Program-made: the position numbers and the translations under genes
Notes under the pieces: model-generated
What the model was told of the DNA's origin: nothing
The model's database searches: none
The model's input: the letters and a program-made list of their open reading frames with translations, nothing else
In this document: piece after piece, positions 40,052 through 50,755 of the stretch
How the letters are laid out: the number at the start of each line of letters is the position of its first letter
How positions within the stretch are numbered: position 1 is the stretch's first letter
Source of the DNA: Cladorrhinum sp. PSN259
Taxonomy: Eukaryota > Ascomycota > Sordariomycetes > Sordariales > Podosporaceae
Assembly (NCBI GenBank): GCA_033725935.1
Contig: MU867091.1
Span: forward strand, 62,001-126,000
DNA length: 64,000 nt
Reading direction: 5' to 3'

Positions 40052-42556
40052 TCACAACAACAAATCAGGATTACTTCCCCCCGGATTCCCATTCCCACCA
40101 CCACCTACTCCTCCTCCTCCCTGCCCATAAGCAACAGGCTGCTGCGCAACAAACTGATTAACCACGTACCCCCCACCATTATACATGCCCGAATCGCCAC
40201 CAAAGCTATCGGCAGCTTCGACAACACCGTTTCCACCAACCACTGGCATCACTCTCTGACTAGCAAAGTAAGCATCGGCATCACTGACGGCACTTCCCAT
40301 GTTTCCTCCTTGCGCGTTAGGTCTAGCGACAGCCTGCCCTCCCATCCCGAGCTGACTCAAACTCTTCTGGGTGTCCCCTCCCAGCCCCTTCGCGGGCGCA
40401 GCTACCGCCTCCTTCTGCAAGCACGGGCTCTCAATCAGCCTCCTCGGCCTAGCGTTACGAAAAACAGTCTGAACGGGCTTGAGATAAACGGTAGCCAGAG
40501 TCCCGACGTTCAGACACATCTCTTCGAGCGTTTGCGGGTCCAGTCTCTCCGACTCGGCAGTGATGGCCGGTTTATCCCCCATCACAATCTTCTTGGCTGA
40601 TTCCATGTCTGTCGAGAGTAATCGCCAGTACATGTACGCTCTGTCCCGCAGATCGGGGTTGTCGGTCTCTTCGGTGGCCCATTTAAGTACCTTGGGGACT
40701 AACTCCTGCCCCTTTGTGGGGCGTTGGATGAAGAGCTTGACGGTTGCGGTTAGTAATGCCAGTTGGACTTCGACTGGTTCTTCTGCGAAGGAGTCCAAAA
40801 AGTCTTCGAGTAAGACGTCGGAGTTTTCGATGCGCGAGGCATATTGTCCAATGACCCAGACCATAGCAGCTTTGGCTTCGGGTTCGTCAAGCGAATCCAG
40901 GTGCTCGCAGAGGGTGCCGATGATACTCTCGTACTGGTTTGGGTATTTACGGAATATGTTCCTGATCACCACTGTGGCTTCCTGAACGATGTAGGTAATT
41001 TTTGTCGACACCAATTCAAGCAACAGATTGATGCACCGACGGGAAGCAGGCTCAATTTTGATGGCGAGTTTCCCGATGGCACGGACAGCTTTCCTCACGA
41101 AATGAACGTCAATTTCGGTTGCGTATTCTCGTAGTTCTGTGAGCACTTCGTCTATGTTTTTCTCATTGGCGAGCATGAATATCAGTTCGAGCTTGGTGAC
41201 TTTGACGTAGATCGGGTCGTTGTATTTGCAGAAAAAGACGCGAATGTCGTTTCGCAGTACCTCAGGGCGGCGCTGCAAGATTAGGAGGGCGTTTCGGAGG
41301 GCAAGATATTGGACTTCAGGACCTTTAGCCAGGAGAGTAACCAGCGGTGGTGAGAGCTTTCGACACAGGGCCGAGATTTGTTTCTGGTCGGAGATGTAGT
41401 TTAGGAGATAAAGAACGACACGAATGCAGGTGAGGACAACAGCCGAGTTTGAGTGGGACAGTCTTGGGGCAATGCGCTCGGCGAGGAGGACGGCTTCTCC
41501 TGATTCTTGAGGAACATAAGACATGAGTGCTTCTAGGATGTATGTTTGGCCCCATTCTGAACAGTCGGGAAGGATGGCAACCATCTTGGAGGCGTTGTTA
41601 TAGTCGATTGTGAGCTTGATGACGTCGCTTCTTTCCCAGATGTCCATCAGTCCTGCTAGGGCGCTTGCTACAACGGTAGGGTTGTCGTCCCTTAACAGGC
41701 CGTTCAATCTGTCAATGAGATCTGACTTCTCCACCATGGCCCTGTCGTGGTCGTAGAGCTTTGCGACTGTGTATGCCGCGGTTTTGCGCACATACGGATC
41801 GGGGTCTCGGAGGAGGTGCTTGACGATTGGTACGGTTGCTTCGACGAATTCTCGTACATGGATGTATGACATTGTTCGGAGGGCCAGCGCTCGCACAAGG
41901 GGGTTGGGATCTTCCATGTCATGCTCCAACACCGGGATTGCTTTTACCGCAACCTCGGGGCGCATCCTGGCGTAGTTGACCAGGTAGAGGAAACACATCT
42001 TCTTGATCTCGAGACTCTGGATAGCCATGCACCCGATGATATCGGGGAACAGGGCAACCATGTCATTGTTGCTCATGGTCATGTTGGCGACGATCTTCTT
42101 TAGGGCGATCTTTTTCGTGGTGAAGTTCTTGTCCTTCTTTCCGCCGCTATTCAGCTCGAGGCGTAGCTCTGCTACTTTACCCTGTGGAGTTTGTTGTAAG
42201 TAAGAGACCGGTGGGAGATATGCCATAAACATCTTGGCGGTGGTGTGGTATCATTGGGGAATCTTTCATGATATGATCTCGAGATGGAAGAAAATGGGAT
42301 GAAGTTGATATAATCGAAGGGTAGTATGGAACGAGGGAAGCAAGGGAGAGAGGATGACGGGTAGCTGGCTCCCTCGAGTGAGGGGACCAAGGCGTCTCGA
42401 CGGAATTCAGGGTCAGCCTTTCCCAAGCTCCCCGATTCTTCCCCTCCCCCGCAATTTCAAAAAAAAAAGCATATGTATGGACGGGTACGGGATGTAATTG
42501 GGAGGGTTGCTTACTCGAGCGAATAGCTTCGAATCTCCTCCCGGAACGCTCGACAT
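40052..42556 (-). CDS. Clathrin adaptor complex beta subunit (AP-1 beta, Apl2-like)
   Basis: Exon 1 is 42 nt (42556-42515, MSSVPGGDSKLFAR). A long intron of 333 nt follows, then exon 42181-40052, giving 723 aa. The trunk is a textbook adaptin N-terminal solenoid of HEAT-like repeats, with blocks such as EIKKMCFLYLVNYARMRPEV, EDPNPLVRALALRTMSYIHV, DPDPYVRKTAAYTVAKLYDH and CSEWGQTYILEALMSYVPQE. The end is a short Gly-rich tail, without the appendage (ear) domain of animal beta adaptins. Beta adaptins bind clathrin and the mu and sigma subunits on trans-Golgi/endosome (AP-1) or plasma membrane (AP-2). The trunk resembles the AP-1 type best; AP-2 is the alternative. The upstream exon was chosen because the junction restores the conserved FARGKVAELR start. 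Divergent to EMC4. Confidence 0.87.
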
Positions 42557-43268
42557 CTTTGCTTTCTATCCTTCTCTCGACGGAACAATCAGGGCGCGTT
42601 GAGCCCCTCACGAAGGGGAGCTGCAGATGTCTTGCTTTTTTTCTTCTTTTCTTTTTCCTTCTGGCCCTGCCGTTGGTGTTGTCTAGAAGCTGTGTCACAT
42701 GCAACCTCCCTCGTTGTAGGTATGCGCCAAGCCGTCAATGGCTACACGTTTTATTGAAATCCAAATGTCTGTCTGAGATACGGTTCCAGTGGCCGCGGCG
42801 GTGGCGGAGGCAGCGGTCGAGGATGGAATTTAGAAATCGTGCTTCGGGGGAGTCTATCGTCGCGGTCGCCGTGTGAGTTCAATCCCGAGTTTACCGTCTT
42901 CAATCGCCGAGTAGGTGACGGTTTTGATTTAATTAATACCCACGAGGTTACCGAGAAACGGGGCAGGGAAGATGGCTTGAAGTCAACGGCTCCGCCCGAC
43001 TTTTTGAACGGTAGGGGTCCGGTTCGAGATCTCCAAGCACTGTTGCCCCTGAAATTGCACCCCGTTCAACCAAAAAGGTGGAGAGACAGACCCACTGAAA
43101 CGGGAACCACCCAGCATGGGCCGCGCCAAGTGTTTGCTTGAAATCCACCAAAGAAGCACAGACACCAGCCAATCTTGACATCACAGGTCACTTTCGCTGC
43201 TGAACACAATCAACCACCACACGAACATCGCGCGCTTGTCGTGTTTTGGTTCCTCAAATCGCTCAAAA
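42557..43268. promoter_or_regulatory. Shared promoter region of adaptin and EMC4 genes
   Basis: 712 nt between two divergent starts. Short frames only. No specific element was identified. Confidence 0.4.
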
Positions 43269-43893
43269 ATGTCAAACTCACCATCACCAGCATGGGCCAT
43301 CGAGCTCACCAGCCCTCCCCCGTACAAATCCAAACAACCATCCTTCCCCGATCCCCCCGGGTTTCCGACTCCGCAAACTGGAAGCTCAAAGGCAAGCTTC
43401 CCCTCTCCTATCATCCACCCCCCTCCCTTCCCCTTTACTTCTTACTAACTCTTCATGTTCTTTTTAATAGAAAAAATCTACCCAAATAAGCCAACGCACC
43501 CCCCCGACCACGGAAGAAATGGACACGCTCAAGCTCAAAAAGGCCTGGGAGGTCGCCCTGGCGCCCATCAAGTCCATCCCGATGACGGGCATAATGATGT
43601 ACATGTCCGGCAACTCACTGCAAATCTTCTCGATAATGATGGTCTTCATGGCCTTCAAGAACCCCATAATGGGCATCCTCGCTACGAACCAGGCGTTTGA
43701 GAAGTTCGAGAGCGAGACCAACAGGGGAAAAGTGCTGCAGGTCAAGGTGGTTTATGTGGTGTGCCAGCTTTTTGCGCTCGCGCTGGGCGTGTACAAGGTT
43801 AATGCTATGGGGTTGTTGCCTACTACTAGGTCGGATTGGTTGGCTTGGGAGGCGCAGAGGGAGCCTGTGGAACGGGCTGTTGTTGGGTTATGA
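43269..43893 (+). CDS. emc4: ER membrane protein complex subunit 4 (EMC4)
   Basis: Exons 43269-43391 and 43471-43893 give 181 aa. The first exon reads SPAWAIELTSPPP and PDPPGFPTPQTGSSK, matching the disordered EMC4 N-terminus with its PPGF motif. The second carries LKLKKAWEVALAPIKSIPMT, IMMYMSGNSLQIFSIMMVFM, two transmembrane helices and a final KVNAMGLLPTTRSDWLAWE, which is the conserved DUF1077 signature. EMC is an insertase for tail-anchored and polytopic membrane proteins in the ER. The only phase-0 donor in exon 1 is GC (AAG followed by GCAAGC), with a normal TAG acceptor, so this is a GC-AG intron; GT alternatives break the frame. Length agrees with the family (about 180-190 aa). Confidence 0.9.
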
Positions 43894-44840
43894 TTTTGGG
43901 GTCATGATATAAGGGGGGAGAAAATGAGTGTAGATATGGGAGAGTCGATGATAAATCGCATTTTACAGTGTGGTATTTTGTTGTCTTTCTGCTTCATGGT
44001 TAATCCTTGGGACATGAACTTTACTGTCAAGCTATGTTTCGCTTCACCCAACCCAACCAAAAGAGTACACATGCTCAGGTTGGAATACATCTTCTTGTTT
44101 TCCAGCTTTAGCAACGTCTACCTAACAGTTGCTAGCTCCTATACCTATTAAACTGTGATTACCCCTTAATTTAGCAGGGATGGGACCTAAAACATGGTCA
44201 GATCCAACAACTTTAAGCAACGCGCTCCAGAGTAAAGGCAGACACTAAGGCACCCTGGGACCTCGTTCATCTACCCTTCCGCCTACCGGACGGGCGTTGC
44301 CACCATTTCTAGGGAACCTAAGAGCCTGTGTTACGGTATACTCAGCAGGAAAACGTAGGTATCCGGATGACCAATCCCTACGTCTGCTCACCCGGTCACC
44401 AACTCCAATACTCGATCGAATCAAGAAGAACAAGTCTTGAAACCTCTTTTTAGGAGTGTAATCGCGGCACGATATAGTGAAAAGGTGAGAGCCTCTCTCG
44501 CCAACTGGCGTGGATATGAGGAGCAGGAATATGTCAAGATCGAGGGATTTGGCTATTTGGCGGACGATCAACCATATATTCCCATCTCTTTGTCGGGTTT
44601 TGGCGCGATAAAGTTCCTACATGCAAGATGATTACACGCGTTGCTCTGACATTGCCTGCCGATCACTTCTTGCTGATTGAGCTGCCTCAAATGGACGAGG
44701 AAGAGTTCGAGGAGGCCTGAACTTGTCCGTTGGTGTACAAACACTGAGTGGTGCGTCAAGTATCATAACGGACCCATCTCGGGAATCCAAAGCGTGGACA
44801 CAAGGCCGAATTGTTGAAGCTGTTGGCTGATTTGGCCCCC
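43894..44840. other. Intergenic, no supported gene
   Basis: Between convergent EMC4 and cyclin genes. A minus frame of 108 codons (44245-44571) and a plus frame of 64 codons (44437-44631) overlap each other and show no known features. Confidence 0.4.
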
Positions 44841-45834
44841 TCAGCTCGCCTCCATTTCTTCTATTCTTTCATCCATCATCCTCGCCATCTCAGCTTCTGG
44901 ATCCTCTTGCACGGCCGCACTCTTGACGCCGCCCCTACTCGCGAATATCTCTTCAACATCCCTCCTCCTGATCATGCCCTCCCGCGTCTTGGGTATATCA
45001 TCCCTCATCTTCTTCACCCACCCCTCAACACTCCTCATCCCAACAACCAAGAACCCCAACTCCTCCCGATCAACATCAAACACCTCCCACCATTCGCACT
45101 CGGGCATCTTTGCGCCCACGTCCTTGGCAGCATTATATATAGCCGCCACCGCTAGCGCATTAGGTTGACAAGTACAATAAAGCATCTGAGGCGACAGGAG
45201 CGCAGTATTCAAGTACTCTAACGTGCGCTTCGCAACCTTTTCCTTGTTCGCGTTCAAGAAATCTAGTGCTTGTAAATATGTAATCGCCATGGGATGTGGC
45301 AGGGAAATGTGTGTGTCGAAGCCTAGCGCATAAAAGATGCGCGCCTCGATGGCAAGCACGCGCGTGTGGAAGGCTTGGTAGGCCGCATCGGAGCGGAAGT
45401 AAGTGGACGGATCGTTGGTTGGCGGTGGCAATGTCGGTCGGAAAAAGGATGAGGAAGATGAGAGGAGATAGGCATATACGTTTGAAATGTCGCGAGGGGC
45501 GCGTGGGGAGGGACCCATTTTCGCGACGAGGAAGAGTGAGGCGGCTGAGACCTCCTGGGGGAAGGTTAGTGGGAACGTCATGAGGAAAGGAGCGGAAGAG
45601 GCAACAAACACTGAATTCATAGGCCATAATGGGCTCTACTAGCCAGTATCGCGCGAGAATGACATTGGCCTGAGCTGTGACGGATTGGGGCAATTGGAGG
45701 AGGATGCCGGCTGCTTGGGTTAAGCATTGGGTTGAGAAGAATATGGTGTCTTGGAGTTCAATTGGCAGTGATCCAAAGGTCCGCCGTTGGTATAGTTGGT
45801 CTGGCGTAGCCAATGGATTCGTCATGTGCGACAT
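44841..45834 (-). CDS. Cyclin, L/K-type (transcription/RNA-processing cyclin)
   Basis: Two exons, 45834-45610 and 45554-44841, with a 55-nt intron (GTTTGT donor, CTAAC branch), give 312 aa. The N-terminal cyclin box shows ATPDQLYQRR and then TQAAGILLQLPQSVTAQANV followed by VSAASLFLVAKMGPSPRAPR. This is the arrangement of L- and K-type cyclins, which pair with CDK11/CDK12-like kinases in transcription elongation and splicing. The second fold follows: RVLAIEARIFYALGFDTHIS, HPMAITYLQALDFLN and LSPQMLYCTCQPNALAVAAI. No destruction box or RS-rich C-terminus is present; the end is Glu/Met-rich. The donor is not a strong consensus, but the junction keeps the cyclin box unbroken. The gene is divergent to the large GTPase gene. 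Confidence 0.82.
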
Positions 45835-46591
45835 CTTGTCGTGGTGTCTGTCTGTTTCGAGATGTCAAGCTCGGAGCTCCCCAGGCGCATCGAATCCAAC
45901 AAGGTTCTTGAAGTTTGTAAAAGTTGCAGGGATCTGAACAGCTGCCGGCAAGGTGGTTGTAAGAGACAGGCAGGGTTGGGGTTAAAGGAGCTCTACTTGA
46001 TGGGACAGTACACTCCATGCAGCGCCAACATCGTTGTTACAATGTAATTATTATTAACGACTGTTTCAAGGGCATTCTTACAGCTGCGCTGACCGGGAGT
46101 TTATACTCATTTCCATCATCGAGGGATTGTTGACCAACTGTCTCCATGATCAGACCATTTGTTTCTGGGTCCCTCAAGATGTCTTGCAGTCGTTCTTTCC
46201 TGCGCTATCAGAACTCAGTCACACAAGGGAATCCAAAAGATCTGGAGACACCCATTTTACCCCACGTCACCCATCCGCAAAACCAGACAACCTCTCAAAA
46301 TCACGGGATAACGTGAATTTATTCTTTTTCAATATCACCAATTGACAAGGGTGTCGCGTCTCACGTCTTGTACCATCATACATGCCATCTCGGTGCACCC
46401 ACAGACCCAAACCCTTATTTTTCATCGCCTTGAAAACTTTCATCATCCACCCATTTACATACTACCCCTGCTGCATTTTATCCCAATCCATCCAATTCTC
46501 TACACACCACTTATAACCGACCCCCACATCTCCACACTTTCAACAAACTGCAACGCGGGTTCTCGCCGCCGTGGCGCATATTAATGGCAAC
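45835..46591. promoter_or_regulatory. Shared upstream region of cyclin and GTPase genes
   Basis: 757 nt between divergent starts. The right half is pyrimidine/CA-rich, like fungal 5' leaders. No specific element is claimed. Confidence 0.4.
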
Positions 46592-49500
46592 ATGGCCCAC
46601 ATAAAGGCAGAGCCCGAGGTTGAAGTCTCATCCGGGGAACAACCGCAACAGTTAGCATCGCAAAGCTATCTCCAGAGATTGGTCACCGAAAGCTTGCCTG
46701 ATCGCCTCGAACAGGGTACCAAAATTGGTGTCAAGGTACTCGAGAGTCTCAAAGTCACACTCGAGGAGTTTCTTCCCAATGGCACAACCCAAGCTGCAGA
46801 GTGGCTCAAGTCAATTGCCGATGTCGAGGCCCTTGCTGAGCCTACGAGAACCATTGTCGGTGTCGTTGGAAACACTGGAGCCGGGAAATCATCCGTCATT
46901 AGTGCTGTTCTTGACGAGGAACGTCTTCTTCCCACGAATTGCATGAGAGCATGCACTGCTTCTCCGTCTGAGATTTCCTACAACTATTCAGACAAGCCTG
47001 ACGAGCTTTACCGCGGCGAGGTCGAGTTTATCACGACCCAGGATTGGATCAAGGACTTGCAAGGGTTGTACACAGATTTCCTCGACGGCAATGGAGAGGT
47101 CTCGCGTGACTGCAGCAACCAAGACACTGATGCCGGCGTCGCTTACGCAAAAATCAAGGCCGTTTACCCCAAGAAGTCCAAAGAGATGATCGTGAGCAGC
47201 ACTCCCGAGAGCCTTGCCAGAGAGGTCCAGCACGTGCTCGGATCGACCAAGAAGCTCAAAGCGACGACTGCTGCCGGCATCTATCGCCATCTTCAAGAGT
47301 ACGTTGACAGCAAGGAGAAGAATACGGAGAAGAGAATGGAGTACTGGCCCCTCATCAAGGTGGTCCGCATTTACACCAAAGCTGCCGCATTGGTCACCGG
47401 TGCCGTTCTTGTCGACCTCCCTGGTGTTCAAGATTCCAATGCCGCTCGAGCAGCTGTCGCAGAAAATTACATGAAAGCATGCACCGGTTTGTGGATTGTA
47501 GCCCCCATCACCCGCGCCGTCGATGACAAGACCGCAAAGAGCCTGCTTGGCGACTCGTTCAGACGCCAACTCAAGTTCGATGGAACGTATTCAGCCGTTA
47601 CTTTCATCTGCTCCAAAACAGACGACATCTCAGTCACCGAAGCCGCAGAGAGTCTGAACCTGGAGGAGGAGATTTCGGATGCTTGGAAACGTATCGAAGA
47701 GCTCCGAGGTCGCATCCGAGGCATCAAGAAGCAACTGGCGGACCTCAAGAGCGAGCAAGATACGACTGATGAGCTTATCGACAAGAACGACACGGCATGG
47801 GATCAATGGGAGGCACTTATAAACAGATTCTGGAATGGCGAGACCGTATATGCACCAAAGTTCCCTACCAAGAAGCGCAAGCGCCAGTCGAACCCAAAAG
47901 GAAGTCGCAAGAACCGCGTCTCGTCTGACTTGGACGATGATGATGATATCTCGGATTTCGACTCACTCTCTGATTATAACGACAAGGAGAACGATGATGC
48001 AGAAGAGACCCGGGAGCCCCTAACCGAGGATCAAATTGAGGCCAAGTTGGGTGCTCTGAAGACCGAAAAGAGAGACCTACGGGTCAGAAGGAAAGAAATC
48101 GTGGTGGCAGGCACACAACTGCGCAAGGAGATCAAGGAACTCACTCAGGAGAAGGATGAATGTCATGCTGAGGCCAAGTCCATCTGCATACAGGGCAGAA
48201 ACGAATACTCTCGAGAGGCCATCAAGCACGATTTTGCGATGGGTATTAGAGAGTAAGTGCTTGCGTGACTGCTACGTTTCAGGAGCTGACCAGTTTTGTA
48301 GGCTCGACCAGGAAGCTGCTGCCGAGCAAGACGAGGAAAACTTTGATCCCGAGGTTGATCTCAGAGACTACGATGCCGTCGCCAAAACCCTCCCCGTGTT
48401 TTGCGTGAGCAGCAGAGCCTTCCAGAAACTCAGTGGCAGACTCGAGAAAGACAACTTCAACAGCTCAGGCTTCATGTCGATCGAGGACACCGAGATCCCT
48501 GCCTTGCAAGCCCATGCAAAAAAACTTACGGAGGCTGGCCGAGCGGCTAGCGCCCGTCGGTTCCTCAACAGTCTCACTCAGCTTCTCAACTCGATGACCA
48601 TATGGGCTACTAATGATGGGACGCGGTCTAACCTGACAGATGCCGAAAAGGGAGCCGAAGATACTCGGCTCCGGCAGAGACTCAACAAGATTGAACAGGT
48701 TAGCCTCCAGGGTCCACCCTCCCCCGGACGCCAGGACTAACACACAGCTGCTGTAGGAGCTCCAAGAGGCACTTGAAAACTGTGTGGCATCAATGAAGAA
48801 GACCCTCCACCAGTGTATCTACGAGAATTTCGACCGATACATCCCCGTGGCAGCGCAATTGGCTGTTCCCACGGCGAGGGGATGGGGCGCTCACCGCAAT
48901 GATGGAGGCATGCTCTGGGCTACATACAAGGCCGTCTGTAGACGCCACGGTTTCTGGTCCGGAAGCACTTCTGGACCTCGGGACCTGAATGCCCACCTTT
49001 TTGAACCAATTCAGAGACAGCTTGCTACCGGTTGGGAACGTGCTTTCGCACGTGGGCTGCATTCTGATTTGGATGCTTTTACTCGGAAACTCAAGGCCAC
49101 CTTGGAGACCTTCCATCTGGATGCTATTCAGCGTTCGCAAGCTCGCCAGGACAACTGGCGCGGATTGCAGATACTTGCTGACCAGCTTAACGTACACTTT
49201 CAGCGGATTGCTGATCTGAAGGGAGTCGCAACAGCACAGTGGCAGGAGAGACAGAGAGATGCCAACCGTGGATTTACGCCGGTCATTCAAGAAGAGATGA
49301 TGCCTGCTTACACTGGATGCGTCGCGGAGTCTGGACCCGGGTCGTACAAGCGGATGAAGGATATCATGGTAGAACATGTCAACACCCACAAGCAGAGCAT
49401 GTTTGTCAATGCTACCACGAGCGTTAGACGGCAACTCGATCAAATGTGCGATGCCGTTAGGGAGACTTTGGACGCATCTATTCAAGATATCCATAACCGA

Positions 49501-50046
49501 TTGGCCGCCGATTACCTTCCGGTTTTGGTGGGCATTAATGCCGCCCAGATCAAGGGATTGCCGCGGATGGAGCGTTTGGCCAGGGCTGAGATGATTCGTG
49601 TGTTGCCGGAATCGGATAAGTACTTTGGAGTTCTATTTGGTCAGCCTGGTCCTCATTTTGAAGATGAGAAAGCTGAGGAGGAGATGGAGGGTGCTGATGA
49701 GACGAATATGCTTGTTCTGTTTGGTCAGCCTGGTCCTCATTTTGAAGAGGAGAAAGCTGAAGAGGAGGTGGAAGGTGTTGCTGGTTCTGTTGAGCAGCAA
49801 GCTGGGGACCATGCTGGCTATTTTCAAGACCAGCCATGTGCTGATGAGACCAATTTGGCTGTTGACGAGGAGGGGCAGGAGCAGGCGGTGACCCTTGAGC
49901 ATGAGTCAGATGCTGATGAAGGCGGTGATGATCGGCCACAGACTGATACTATCCATGCCCTCGACAACAAAGATTTTGTGGAGGGCGATCCTAGTGTTTC
50001 GGAGGATGATGTGGCTGCTACGGTGAAGCCTGAACCGCCGGAGTAA
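46592..50046 (+). CDS. Large dynamin-like GTPase, nuclear SLIP-GC-like
   Basis: Three exons, 46592-48252, 48302-48698 and 48757-50046, give 1115 aa. The GTPase motifs are visible: P-loop VVGNTGAGKSSVISAVL near residue 92, DLPGVQDSNAARAAVAE (G3) near 274 and FICSKTDD (G4) near 342. A helical stretch rich in Glu/Arg/Lys follows, then a basic KKRKRQ nuclear signal near 427, a poly-Asp loop and a second coiled coil. The domain order and the DLPGV...ARA block resemble vertebrate nuclear GTPase SLIP-GC and its fungal relatives; the biochemical role in fungi is unknown. The C-terminal tail is acidic and holds a 28-residue tandem duplication starting LFGQPGPHFE (84-nt period from 49633). I chose ATG 46592; a GTG-led extension upstream is not convincing. 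Confidence 0.78.
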
Positions 50047-50755
50047 AGGAAAGGCGTAGAAAAAGATTTGTTGGAGGTGTGGCAAGCGTTGGTTTTATGC
50101 ATTGATCTGATTTACGGGATGCGTCGGCTTGAGGCATTACATGTGTTGGTTTTTTTTGTTTTTTTATTTTTTTTTATTTCAGGCATGGTTCGGTATGATG
50201 GGAGGCATGGAAAACATTTGGCTGGGGCGCGGAAAATTACTTTTGTATGCCATCTTTGGGGGTTTTTTTTTCGACGGTTCTCTTTTCTCTGTACATGTGT
50301 ACTGTACATTGTTTGCATTTCAAAGGAGATGATGCAGTGGAAGGGTCATCGAGCGAAATATGAGGCGAGGGAGGATTGAATGACATCTGGGTTTGTTTAT
50401 CCTATGTAATGTATCGTGTACATTCAGCAGGAGTTTTGCCTTGAGTTTATATTAGACAAAATCATAAGTTCTAAGAGCTAAATCTTTCGAACAAATAATA
50501 ATCACAAGTCTTATATGGACATCTATCTCGGAGATCTCAATGTCCTCATACTTCTCACACTCCTCATATTTCTCACACTTCTCACACTCCTCATACTTCT
50601 CACACTCCTCACACTCCTTACACAATAAGGAAGGGATAATGAAATTATGATAGCTTCAAAATAAAATAAAGCCAGAAAATGAAGCAAAAAGGCTCATCTG
50701 CTACCATCCCTGTATCATTGGGCTATGGGGCCCAACCATATTGGGGCTTTCGGTA
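50047..50755. other. Intergenic between convergent genes
   Basis: 3' flanks of the GTPase and glycosyltransferase genes. It contains a 9-bp minisatellite (50545-50623) and no supported gene. Confidence 0.45.
50545..50623 (+). repeat. 9-bp tandem repeat
   Basis: Nearly nine units of CTCACACTC, with variants CTCATACTT and CTCATATTT alternating with the base unit. Non-coding. Confidence 0.9.

Noticed and set aside
44245..44571. Minus frame of 108 codons, Arg-rich at its end
   Set aside because: Overlaps a plus frame of similar quality; neither has conserved features.
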